Below are positions 51,613 through 59,523 of a stretch of DNA of 61,135 bases, piece by piece. The notes beneath the pieces were generated by a model that saw only the letters and a program-made list of their open reading frames with translations, ran no database searches and was not told where the DNA came from. The DNA comes from an uncultured Rhizobiaceae group bacterium. Lineage in GTDB: Bacteria > Pseudomonadota > Alphaproteobacteria > Rhizobiales > Rhizobiaceae. The stretch lies in the NCBI GenBank assembly GCA_938044775.1, contig CALIOE010000018.1:1-61135 (forward strand). The letters run 5' to 3'. Each line of letters opens with the position of its first letter. Positions within the stretch are counted from its first letter, which is position 1. The translations under genes were made by a program, and so were the position numbers.

Positions 51613-52755
51613 CTATACCAGTTCCGCAAAGGCCTCCGGGCTGAAATCAATCCTTGGATCCCTGTCGATACCCTGGATCTTTGCGACCCAATTAGGGTCA
51701 GCGAGAATCGCACGGCCCACCGCAATCAGATCAAACTCTTCTCGCTCCATGCGGCGTACGAGTTCGTCCAGATCCGTGGGTTGTGAGCTCTTGCCTCCAA
51801 ACGCTCCAAAGAAATCACCGGATAGTCCAACAGAACCAACAGATATAGTTGTGGTACCGGTCAGCTTCTTGACCCATCCCGCAAAGTTAAGCCCGTCAGT
51901 CCCGTCAACATCTGGGAATTCGGGCTCCCAAAAGCGCCTCTGCGAACAATGTAACATATCGGCGCCGGCTTCTACCAACGGAAGAAGCCATTCGGTCATG
52001 GCTTCCGGTGTTTCGGCCAGGCGAACCTTATAGTCTTGCTGCTTCCACTGACTGACCCGCAATGCGATCGGAAAGTCGGCGCCCACCTCACGACGGACGG
52101 CACTGACAACCTCAGCGGCGAATCTTGACCTCTCCCGAAGCGTCGCTCCACCCCAGCGGTCATCACGCATATTGGTTCCCGACCAGAAGAACTGATCAAT
52201 CAGATAACCGTGAGCACCATGAATCTCGACCATGTCAAATCCCAGGCGCTTCGCCTCGCCCGCCGCCTTTGCATAGGCAGCAATCGCGTCGGTCACATCC
52301 TCATCGGTCATCGGATTGCCGCGTGGGTCGCCGGGGCCAACAAGACCCGACGGACTTTCCACGGGCTGGTCAGGCTCCCAACCGCGCTGACCTCGGGTTG
52401 ACCCGGTGTGCCAGATTTGTGGACCCATCTTGCCTCCGGCCTGATGAACTCCTTCAATGACCTGCTTCCAGCCGGATAGAGCCTCTTCACCATGGAAGAA
52501 CGGAATAGCCTCTTCATTCTTGGAGGCGGGTCTATCAATGACTGTTCCCTCAGAGAGGATGAGCCCAACTTCACCGGCGGCGCGCCGGCGGTAGTAGTCA
52601 GCTACATTGGACTTTGGCACGCCACCGGGCGAAAAAACGCGAGTCATAGGCGCCATGACAATGCGGTTTTGCATGGACAGGGACTTGAGCTTGAAAGGCT
52701 CGAAGAGGACGTCAGCGGTGAGGGATTTTGGCTTGGCTGTTATTGAAGCGGGCAT
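51613..52755 (-). CDS. NADH:flavin oxidoreductase, Old Yellow Enzyme family
   Basis: A 380-residue FMN TIM-barrel protein. RIVMAPMTR (31-39), QIWHTGS, EIHGAHGYLIDQFFWSGTN with the substrate-binding His pair, and RWGGATLRERSRF are all Old Yellow Enzyme blocks. It lacks the iron-sulfur and second flavin domain of trimethylamine dehydrogenase, so it is a simple ene-reductase type. It is divergent from the YcaO operon with 301 bases between. Confidence 0.92.
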   Translation of the reverse strand: MPASITAKPKSLTADVLFEPFKLKSLSMQNRIVMAPMTRVFSPGGVPKSNVADYYRRRAAGEVGLILSEGTVIDRPASKNEEAIPFFHGEEALSGWKQVIEGVHQAGGKMGPQIWHTGSTRGQRGWEPDQPVESPSGLVGPGDPRGNPMTDEDVTDAIAAYAKAAGEAKRLGFDMVEIHGAHGYLIDQFFWSGTNMRDDRWGGATLRERSRFAAEVVSAVRREVGADFPIALRVSQWKQQDYKVRLAETPEAMTEWLLPLVEAGADMLHCSQRRFWEPEFPDVDGTDGLNFAGWVKKLTGTTTISVGSVGLSGDFFGAFGGKSSQPTDLDELVRRMEREEFDLIAVGRAILADPNWVAKIQGIDRDPRIDFSPEAFAELV

Positions 52756-53056
52756 GAACCATGGCCTCTGATGGGAGAACTAGGTGTTTTAGTTATGGCT
52801 TCCGGATTGATATTCAACGAAAAAGATCGGGCCGAGGCTGTCAATCGCAGCTTGGCGAATTGCAAGGTGTGGGTGCCCTGCGCCCGATCGGTCGGGATCA
52901 GACCCAAATCCCGGCCTTTTTAGCTGCCATACATCATTCAAGCCGGCCCGCTATGCCTGCATCACGCAAGGGGAAAGACTGGCTGCGATCGCCATTGTTG
53001 AGTTTGTGTCATTCCTTAACGTAGTGTCGCAGTCCGGTAGGTGAACGATAGCTGGA
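52756..53056. other. Divergent intergenic region before the YcaO operon
   Basis: No protein gene is supported; the plus-strand ORF here has no ribosome-binding site and no protein-like features. The stretch holds a compact structured element ending in a plus-strand terminator at 52890-52921, described separately. Confidence 0.5.
52825..52921 (+). ncRNA. Candidate structured leader or small RNA ending in an intrinsic terminator
   Basis: GATCGGGC (52825-52832) can pair with GCCCGATC (52882-52889), enclosing a small GCTG/CAGC hairpin. Directly next to it GGTCGGGA (52890-52897) pairs with TCCCGGCC (52909-52916, one G-T pair), followed by TTTTT. It ends 135 bases before the YcaO ATG. It could be a short RNA or an attenuated leader of the YcaO operon. 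The terminator itself is the better-supported half. Confidence 0.4.
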
Positions 53057-54310
53057 ATGGGCAAAAATCGGACCATGGAGATTGATGCGGACGATCTTGG
53101 CGTGAAACAGTTTTCGGCTGGTATTCATCGCATCTGCAGTGCAAGTGCAACGCTGAAACACGTACTTCCATTGGCGCAGAAATTCGGCATCACACGGCTG
53201 GCAAATGTCACTGGCCTGGATTCGGTTGGACTTCCCGTCGTGATTGCAATCAGACCCAATGCCCGCTCCGTCGCCGTGTCTCAGGGAAAAGGCATGAGCC
53301 TGGATCAAGCCAAGGCATCAGCGCTGATGGAAGCGGTTGAAATATGGCATGCTGAAAACATCGACAATGCCTTACATTTCGGCAGGGCTGCGGAGTTGCA
53401 GGATCGAAAAGCCCTGGTAAGCCTTGAAAGATTGCCAACGGTTCAGAACAGTCAATTCAGCCATGAATTGAGAATGTTGTGGGCGGAGGCAACAGATCTG
53501 ATGAGCACAAGCGAAATTCTTGTGCCATTCGAGATGGTCCATGCGGATTACACCAACCCAATTCAGCCGGGTCACGGTTGTTTTCCCGCCAGCACCAACG
53601 GCCTTGCGTCAGGCAATCACATTCTGGAGGCCATATGCCACGGCATCTGCGAAGTTATTGAGCGTGACGCACTTTCGCTCTGGCATCATCAGAGCGAGGC
53701 ATATCGGGAATCACGGAGAATATCGCCATCGACCGTGGATGATCCCGACTGTTTGTCTGCACTCGAGCGATTTTCAGAATGCGGACTGGACTTCGGCATC
53801 TGGGATCTCACAACCGATGTCGGCGTAGCAACCTTCATGTGCGCCATCAAACAAGCTGACGGCCTCTCCGGCCATGTGGGGCTGGGCTCCGGAAGCCACC
53901 CGGATCGCAATATTGCGCTACGACGGGCGGCAACGGAGGCAGCGCAGACACGTCTGAACTACATAACCGGTTCACGAGACGATCTTGTTGCCGAAGAGTA
54001 CGAACCAGAAGGCATAGCAGAAAAGCACATTTTTTTCGGTGAGATGCTGTCCAGCCGTCAGGCGGAAAGGCATTTCGATCAGGTCGAAAGCACAAGGAAC
54101 GACACCCTGAAAGGCGATCTGGATTGGCTGCTTTCGAAGTTGGCCAATATTGGAATTCAACAAGTGGCCGTGGTCGATCTGACCAAGAACGAGTACAAGA
54201 TCCCGGTTGTGCGGGTCATCATACCCGGCCTGGAAGCACCGCATGATGATATCAGCTACCTGCCCGGACCAAGAGCCCAAATCGTAGGTGAGATGCGGGG
54301 GAAGGAATGA
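53057..54310 (+). CDS. YcaO-family ATP-dependent peptide-backbone modification enzyme
   Basis: A 417-residue YcaO protein. Family signatures: QGKGMSLDQAKASALMEAVE (76-95), the ATP/magnesium-binding glutamates in EAICHGICEVIERDA (E191, E199, E202), and LRRAATEAAQTRL (288-300). YcaO enzymes activate a backbone amide with ATP to make azolines, amidines or, with TfuA, thioamides. The C-terminus ends MRGKE and lacks the PxPxP motif of azoline-forming YcaOs, which favours the thioamide type. It overlaps the TfuA gene by ATGA. No ocin-ThiF-type or E1-like partner and no azoline dehydrogenase is nearby. The substrate is not proven; the repeat protein 2.2 kb downstream is the candidate. Confidence 0.9.
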   Translation: MGKNRTMEIDADDLGVKQFSAGIHRICSASATLKHVLPLAQKFGITRLANVTGLDSVGLPVVIAIRPNARSVAVSQGKGMSLDQAKASALMEAVEIWHAENIDNALHFGRAAELQDRKALVSLERLPTVQNSQFSHELRMLWAEATDLMSTSEILVPFEMVHADYTNPIQPGHGCFPASTNGLASGNHILEAICHGICEVIERDALSLWHHQSEAYRESRRISPSTVDDPDCLSALERFSECGLDFGIWDLTTDVGVATFMCAIKQADGLSGHVGLGSGSHPDRNIALRRAATEAAQTRLNYITGSRDDLVAEEYEPEGIAEKHIFFGEMLSSRQAERHFDQVESTRNDTLKGDLDWLLSKLANIGIQQVAVVDLTKNEYKIPVVRVIIPGLEAPHDDISYLPGPRAQIVGEMRGKE

Positions 54311-55098
54311 TCGTGTTCGCAGGTCCCTCGCTGGCAACAAGCGGACCCGTGTCGAGCACGGATCTCGACATACGCCCTCCTGCGAAGCAGGGAGATGTTT
54401 ATCTCGCAACTCTTGAAGAGCCCCGGGCCATAGGAATTATCGACGGGTACTTCGAAGGTGTACCGTCCGTTTGGCATAAGGAAATTCTATGGGCCCTGAA
54501 GCAGGGAATCGCTGTCTTCGGCGCGGCAAGTATGGGCGCTTTGAGGGCGGCAGAACTCGACGTTTTCGGAATGATCGGTGTTGGTTCAATCTACTGGGCC
54601 TACCGCGATGGTACAATTGAAGATGACGACGAGGTCGCACTGATCCACGGTCCGATGGAGACGAACTACATTGCCTTGAGTGTTGCCATGGTCAACGTCA
54701 CCGCCACCTGCTCAAAAGCACTGAACGATGGCATAATCACCCGGCAGCAATACGACTTGCTGACCCGAGCTGCCAAGGCGATGTTTTACAAGGAACGAAC
54801 CTGGGACACGCTGCTGGCAAATCCGGACAACAAAAACCTCAAGCCGTTCGAGGCGTGGCTTGAGAACAATGAAGTCGATCAAAAGGCACTTGATGCCCTT
54901 GAGATGCTTGATCGAATGCAGGGTTTTCTTGCAGATCCCGCGTCGGAAATCCTGCACTCAGACTTTCGTTTTGAAAACACCGATCTCTGGCAAACCAGTT
55001 GCCAACGGTGGCGACAAAACCAACAAAAAAATCAGGATTCTGATCGGGTTCGCAGTGGCGCGTATCGGCTTCTGGACAGCGGCAACTTTTTTCGCTGA
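54307..55098 (+). CDS. TfuA-like protein, partner of YcaO
   Basis: A 263-residue TfuA-family protein. The core is clear: GIIDGYFEGVPSVWHKEI (43-60), FGAASMGALRAAEL (71-84) and GVGSIYWAYRDGTIEDDDEV (91-110). TfuA proteins work with YcaO; in methanogens the pair is needed for thioglycine in methyl-coenzyme M reductase and in thiovarsolin biosynthesis for a peptide thioamide. TfuA is thought to supply or handle sulfur. The last 40 residues (SCQRWRQNQQKNQ...) are polar and unlike the core, and an overlapping reading frame there looks at least as protein-like, so the true C-terminus is uncertain. Confidence 0.9.
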   Translation: MIVFAGPSLATSGPVSSTDLDIRPPAKQGDVYLATLEEPRAIGIIDGYFEGVPSVWHKEILWALKQGIAVFGAASMGALRAAELDVFGMIGVGSIYWAYRDGTIEDDDEVALIHGPMETNYIALSVAMVNVTATCSKALNDGIITRQQYDLLTRAAKAMFYKERTWDTLLANPDNKNLKPFEAWLENNEVDQKALDALEMLDRMQGFLADPASEILHSDFRFENTDLWQTSCQRWRQNQQKNQDSDRVRSGAYRLLDSGNFFR

Positions 55099-55138
55099 TA
55101 TGATCGCAACGGGCAGTTGCCGCTGCATTAACGGATAA
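54971..55138 (+). CDS. Possible small membrane peptide overlapping the tfuA 3-prime end
   Basis: In the +1 frame relative to TfuA, a 55-codon ORF from a TTG at 54971 ends six bases before the metallopeptidase ATG. It encodes a basic N-terminus (DKTNKKIR), one hydrophobic segment (ILIGFAVARIGFWTAATFFA) and a tail ATGSCRCING with two cysteines. Third-position GC looks higher here than in the TfuA frame. It could be a small precursor peptide or membrane protein, or the real C-terminus of TfuA if there is a sequence error. There is no strong ribosome-binding site. Low confidence. Confidence 0.25.
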   Translation: MKTPISGKPVANGGDKTNKKIRILIGFAVARIGFWTAATFFADMIATGSCRCING

Positions 55139-55144
55139 AGCAGG

Positions 55145-56428
55145 ATGAACACACAGGTGGCAGGCGAAGGAACCCGGTTCAAGTTATACCCACAGCCTCG
55201 TTTTGTTGAAGGCTATCAGGAGCCTGAAACGGTCTACGTTTCTTCGCCAGCCGGGAGTCTGCTGCCCGGCCCGTCAGACCATCGGATGTACACGCTTTAT
55301 CCCATCGGAAAACCTGGACCTTATGGAATAAATCCCGACCCGGGCGATTCCTCAAAAGTGCTGTCGCCTCCGTGGACCGGCGCCTGCCATCCCCCCGCCA
55401 TGCCCAACGAAGAAGGGCATTTCGATCATCTGGAACCAAACACTGAACAGTTTGAGGCCGCTCACCTATTTGGAACCGTCCGCTTTGTTCTGGACATCTG
55501 GGAAGATTACTTTGGGCGCATCATTCCCTGGCACAGCAAGAAGCACTACGACCGGCTTGAATTGACCATTTTGCCGTCCCTTGAAAACGCGTATTCCGGA
55601 TATGGGTTTCTGGAAATGGGTGGCGATCGTAAGCACGGGGGCTTCAAGCCGTTCAGTTTGAATTTTGATGTTATAGCTCACGAAGTCGGCCATGCCATCA
55701 TCTACTCCGAGATTGGCGTTCCTGATCCGGCGGCTGCCACTGGAGAATATTTCGGCTTTCACGAAAGTGCCGCCGATCTCGTGGCACTGGTGTCATCGCT
55801 GCACTTCAATTCCCTGGTTGATCATCTCCTCCATAACACGAGGGGAAACCTGTACAGGTTGAACTCGATCAACCGGATGGCTGAACTGTCGGGTAACAAG
55901 CAAATCCGAATTGCAGCCAATGATGTGCGGCTGTCCAAATTCGCCCGAGGCTGGGTCAAAGAACACAAACTATCTCAACCCCTGACCGGGGCATTCTTCG
56001 ACATTCTGGTGGACATCTTTCACGAATGCCTGCTCGATTACGGTGCAATTAGCCCTGAGATGGAGGAGCTTTCAGATGAACTGCTGGCGACACCTGACTA
56101 CGCTCCGGTGATGCAGACGCTTTTTGACGGCGCCTTCGCCGCAAATCCCGAGGGATTTAAGCTGGCCCTGATAGATGCCCGTGACATATTGGGGACCTAC
56201 CTGGCAGATACCTGGACAAAGCTGGATCGGAACGACCTGAGTTTCGCCGATGTTGCATTCACTTTTCAACAAGTTGACCAAGAGCACACGGGCGGCCGTT
56301 TTGCCAATCAAATCCGGGGCAACTTCAGCATGCGCGATATAGGCCATGTGGAAGTCGGACCTCAACTGGCACCGCTTGAAAAAGACAGCCACGCAAATTC
56401 GGTTCGCACCCTAATTCCGGTAGACTAG
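55145..56428 (+). CDS. Gluzincin-type zinc metallopeptidase without signal peptide
   Basis: A 427-residue protein. Zinc motif HEVGH at 179-183 (VIAHEVGHAIIYSEIG) and a downstream glutamate at E207 in GFHESAADLVAL give the HEXXH plus E arrangement of thermolysin-like gluzincins. I could not place it in a named subfamily. The N-terminus (MNTQVAGEGTRFKLYPQ) is no signal peptide, so it should act in the cytosol or leave by an unusual route. It starts 46 bases after the tfuA stop and six after the small ORF, preceded by AGCAGG. In this context it may trim the modified substrate or act as its own substrate. Confidence 0.8.
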   Translation: MNTQVAGEGTRFKLYPQPRFVEGYQEPETVYVSSPAGSLLPGPSDHRMYTLYPIGKPGPYGINPDPGDSSKVLSPPWTGACHPPAMPNEEGHFDHLEPNTEQFEAAHLFGTVRFVLDIWEDYFGRIIPWHSKKHYDRLELTILPSLENAYSGYGFLEMGGDRKHGGFKPFSLNFDVIAHEVGHAIIYSEIGVPDPAAATGEYFGFHESAADLVALVSSLHFNSLVDHLLHNTRGNLYRLNSINRMAELSGNKQIRIAANDVRLSKFARGWVKEHKLSQPLTGAFFDILVDIFHECLLDYGAISPEMEELSDELLATPDYAPVMQTLFDGAFAANPEGFKLALIDARDILGTYLADTWTKLDRNDLSFADVAFTFQQVDQEHTGGRFANQIRGNFSMRDIGHVEVGPQLAPLEKDSHANSVRTLIPVD

Positions 56429-56496
56429 AAGCAGTCACTGCTCTAACCTGTTGGAGAACGGGGCGAAATTGATTAATCCTGAGTTTGGGGGACGAG

Positions 56497-57060
56497 ATGT
56501 CAGAAACGCTTTTGAGTGCGTCAAACATCGTACTGTTTGGTCGCGTGGTTGAAGATATTACTGTTGCAGCTGCCGAGTCTAAATCCGGAAAACCCGGATC
56601 GCCGGCGCAGGGTGTTGCGTCTGCAGCAGAACAGCAGCTCAATCAAAAGTCGGGAACGAAAAGTAAGCCTGTGACACCCAAATTCGCCAGAATTTATGGC
56701 TTCAGCTATGGCGGCGCCTATTTCGAGACAGGAACACCGGTGCTGTTTCTCGTGCACGGCGACGGCGTTGATCTCTCAAAGATCAAGGAGCCGGGTCCAA
56801 ACGCAAATGACAAGGCGTTTTATGACGATCTTAAGGCGTGGTCCTATGATCGCGCGGATCATACCATCCGGCTCGACATCGATTCAGGCAGTTTCGAACA
56901 ATTGCTTCTGGACGTGGGCGTCGAAGGAGGCCCGGGTGTTTCAGGTGCACGCGTTTCCGGGGCTCGGGTCTCAGGGGCCAGGGTGTCTGGTGCGCGCGTG
57001 TCCGGAGCCCGTATTTCAGGAGCGCGCCTCAGCGGTGCCCGTGGGGACGCCAGCGACTAA
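56497..57060 (+). CDS. Protein of unknown fold with C-terminal [V/I/L]SGAR repeats; candidate modified substrate
   Basis: A 187-residue protein I do not recognise. Residues 1-145 form a leader-like or folded domain: MSETLLSASNIVLFGRVVED, an Ala/Ser/Lys-rich linker (about 28-62), then FARIYGFSYGGAYFETGTPV and a DLKAWSYDRADHTIRLDIDS region. After GGPG come seven five-residue repeats (148-182) and the end GDASD. There are no cysteines. GGGGGAC lies five bases before the ATG; a TTG at 56485 is less likely. It is the last gene of the YcaO-TfuA-peptidase series, 68 bases after the peptidase. The repeats could be RiPP core units or a short pentapeptide-like helix. Confidence 0.8.
   Translation: MSETLLSASNIVLFGRVVEDITVAAAESKSGKPGSPAQGVASAAEQQLNQKSGTKSKPVTPKFARIYGFSYGGAYFETGTPVLFLVHGDGVDLSKIKEPGPNANDKAFYDDLKAWSYDRADHTIRLDIDSGSFEQLLLDVGVEGGPGVSGARVSGARVSGARVSGARVSGARISGARLSGARGDASD
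56938..57042 (+). repeat. Seven tandem 15-bp units encoding [V/I/L]SGAR
   Basis: The order of first residues is V, V, V, V, V, I, L. The repeats are exact in protein but heavily scrambled in codons: Ser uses TCA, TCC, TCT and AGC; Arg uses CGC, CGG, AGG and CGT. Recent DNA slippage would leave identical codons, so the peptide sequence is under selection. Confidence 0.97.
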
Positions 57061-57128
57061 CCACGCTTGAGCAGCTACGCAGGCGACCTGCAGAGGCAAC
57101 GAAATACCGCGACCGGGAGTGATTTTCT

Positions 57129-58895
57129 CTAGAGCCCTGCCCGTTCGAGACCTTCAGCAAAATGTGCGACATCGGCCTCGTACTTGTCGGGTTGAACGGC
57201 AGCCCAGTGCTTTACACTGAAATTCGGGTGGGCCGCGCGAACCTTCTCCGCTTCTGCTCTTGCTTCGGCTTCGCGACCCAAATGGGCGTAACTGGCCGCC
57301 AAAATCCTGCGGCCCTCGGTGGGATTTTGCATCTTGAGAATGGTGTGGATGGCTTCTTCGTATCGCTTCAGATTGAAGTACGCGCCGCCCAGATGCCAAA
57401 TGTACTGATCCGGATAGAACGGATTGAGTCGCATGGCCTTGTGCAAGAGATCGATGGCCTCTTCGGATCGGCCGGAATGGGCGAGTGCGTCTGCCATATC
57501 CGACATCAGATCCGCATCATTTGGATTAAGAGACAGAGCACGCTCATAGGCGTTGATCGCGGGTTCATGTTCCTTCCGATAGAGGTGGGCAAAACCCAGT
57601 TCGCCATATCCGCGGGCGTCGATGCCATCCAGGTCAATGGCGGTGCGCGCCAGTCCCAGGGCGTCATCCAGCGCAACATCCGGATGATCAGCCCAATCAT
57701 AGCGCCAGTCCAGGTTGAACGTCCTCGACTTGGCCGAAAGCGCCCGGGCATATTTGGGATCGTTATCGAGAGCTGCGTTATAAAGCCCCCGGGCCTCCCG
57801 AACCTCGTTTTGCGTATACCGGAAGATGTGGCGCTGACCCTGCAAAACGAAACCGTACGCGGCAAGGCTGGATGGCGGCAACTGCCGCAGCCGCTCGCGC
57901 TCCGACGCCTCGATTTTGGCTGCGGTTGCCGAGACAATGGTTTGCGTGATCTCATCCTGAAGATCGAAAAGGTCTTCAATATCGCGGTTGTATTGCTCGC
58001 CCCAGATAATTCGGTCCCGCTGAGCGTCGAGAAGCTGCAGCGTTATTCGAATGCGCGAACCGGCCTTTCGGACAGAACCATCCACCGCATACCGAACGCC
58101 AAGTTCCTTTGCCGCCGTTTTTGGGGAGACAGACCTTTCGCTGTACATATACGCCGAACCTCGAGCGATCACAAAGAACTCCTGGAAGCGGGACAGACTT
58201 GTTGTGATATCCTCGGTCAGACCATCGGCAAACCAGCTATCCGAATTATCACCTCCGCGAAAACTGAACGGCAACACGACAATGGACTGGTCTTTTACCG
58301 GGTCTCCGATAAAGCTCTTCGACCGTTCGCTGTCCTGACGTCGCCCGGGAGTCATAGCAGCGCTGGTCGGGTTCTCATGCACCTGGAAGACGTCGACGCG
58401 GTTCTTGATATTCTTAAATTCCTGAGCGCCGAGGAATTCGTAGCCAAAACTCAGTTTGTCACTGATGTGATCATACACCACACCTGAGATGCAAACCCTG
58501 CCCGGATTGGCAAATCCTTCAATTCGGGAAGCAATATTAATGCTGTCGCCGCTCAGGTCGTTATCATCGACCAATATCTCGCCGAGATTGATGCCAATGC
58601 GAAAATTGACTTGCTCGCTTTCTTCGAGCCCGGCGTTAAGCTCTTGCAACTGCTTTTGAATTTCGACGGAGAAAGCAACCGCGTCCACCGCGCTCTCGAA
58701 CAGCATGAACAATCCATCGCCAGCGGAGCGTACGATTTCACCGGAGTAACGACCAGCCAGTTCTGAAAAGAGCGCAATGCGCGACTTGACCGCCAAAGCG
58801 GTCTTCATCTCATTGTCACCCATCATGCGGCTGTAATTCGCGACATCGGCGAACACGATTGCCACAAGCCGGCGCTTCATCCCCCTCGCGTTCAT
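57129..58895 (-). CDS. Class III adenylate/guanylate cyclase with TolB-like and TPR domains
   Basis: A 588-residue cytosolic protein. Cyclase domain at about 6-175: metal aspartates D17 (VFADVANYSRMM) and D60 (RSAGDGLFMLF), with RIGINLGEI and GDSINIASRIEGFANPG. A TolB-like region (about 205-325) begins SIVVLPFSFRGG and includes WFADGLTEDITTSLSR. TPRs fill about 330-570 (AINAYERALSLNPNDADLMSDM, AIDLLHKAMRLNPFYPDQYI). This architecture is common in Hyphomicrobiales. It converges on the repeat-protein gene and starts one base after the GNAT stop, so the GNAT gene is upstream in the same transcript. Confidence 0.92.
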   Translation of the reverse strand: MNARGMKRRLVAIVFADVANYSRMMGDNEMKTALAVKSRIALFSELAGRYSGEIVRSAGDGLFMLFESAVDAVAFSVEIQKQLQELNAGLEESEQVNFRIGINLGEILVDDNDLSGDSINIASRIEGFANPGRVCISGVVYDHISDKLSFGYEFLGAQEFKNIKNRVDVFQVHENPTSAAMTPGRRQDSERSKSFIGDPVKDQSIVVLPFSFRGGDNSDSWFADGLTEDITTSLSRFQEFFVIARGSAYMYSERSVSPKTAAKELGVRYAVDGSVRKAGSRIRITLQLLDAQRDRIIWGEQYNRDIEDLFDLQDEITQTIVSATAAKIEASERERLRQLPPSSLAAYGFVLQGQRHIFRYTQNEVREARGLYNAALDNDPKYARALSAKSRTFNLDWRYDWADHPDVALDDALGLARTAIDLDGIDARGYGELGFAHLYRKEHEPAINAYERALSLNPNDADLMSDMADALAHSGRSEEAIDLLHKAMRLNPFYPDQYIWHLGGAYFNLKRYEEAIHTILKMQNPTEGRRILAASYAHLGREAEARAEAEKVRAAHPNFSVKHWAAVQPDKYEADVAHFAEGLERAGL

Positions 58896-58896
58896 A

Positions 58897-59523
58897 TCAT
58901 CCCCGCCTACTCGCAGTAGAATCCTGGTACATTTCTATTGAAATTCCACCTGCCATCGACAACTTCTGTTCTAATTCTTTCCTGGTATCAAGCCATTCAG
59001 ATTTCAACAGGCCGACCTGAACGACATCATTGTGGAGTCCCTTAGCGAACCAGCCTTCGCGGGTGCATCCTTCAATGCGAAATCCAGCCCGCTTGACGAT
59101 GTGGGCTGTAGCCGCATTGTCTGCACGATAATAGGTGGTCAGACGGTGTAACCGGAGGTGATCAAACCCAATATCGACCATCGATGTAGCCAGCGCTGAT
59201 GCGAGGCCCTTGCCGCGCATTTTTTGGGCCACGAACACTGGCAAGACAGCATCTCCGTGGATGTAGTTGATTGAGTGAAGTCCACACAGACCAACAGCCT
59301 CGTTTTCCTGATCCTCGACCATAAACCACAAAGCGCGAGGCGGGTTCGCAAACTCGATAGACGACTTCCAGCTCTCTTTGACAAACTCCGGCCCGACCGG
59401 AATCGGCAGCCCACGATCGAACAGGGCGACATCGTCAAAATTGACAAACCAGTCGGCGATGGAATCCATATCGCTCAGGCCCATTGGCCGAAGCAGAAAA
59501 TCTGCCTGCTCTTTTTTTGCCAT
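58897..59523 (-). CDS. GNAT-family N-acetyltransferase (RimJ/RimL-like)
   Basis: A 208-residue acetyltransferase. The acetyl-CoA P-loop region is LPVFVAQKMRGKGLASALAT, followed by HLRLHRLTTYYRADNAATAHI and VKRAGFRIEGCTREGWFAKG, the RimJ/RimL-type C-terminal pattern. There is no signal peptide. The target is unknown: protein N-terminus, amino acid or small amine. It probably forms an operon with the cyclase gene. Confidence 0.9.
   Translation of the reverse strand: MAKKEQADFLLRPMGLSDMDSIADWFVNFDDVALFDRGLPIPVGPEFVKESWKSSIEFANPPRALWFMVEDQENEAVGLCGLHSINYIHGDAVLPVFVAQKMRGKGLASALATSMVDIGFDHLRLHRLTTYYRADNAATAHIVKRAGFRIEGCTREGWFAKGLHNDVVQVGLLKSEWLDTRKELEQKLSMAGGISIEMYQDSTASRRG

Noticed and set aside
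53479-53828. Other-frame ORFs inside the YcaO gene as precursor peptides
   Set aside because: They lie wholly within well-conserved YcaO coding sequence and have no ribosome-binding sites.
56938-57042. Recent tandem DNA duplication or CRISPR-like array
   Set aside because: The 15-bp units are contiguous, in frame and codon-scrambled. There are no spacers, and the pattern is protein-level.
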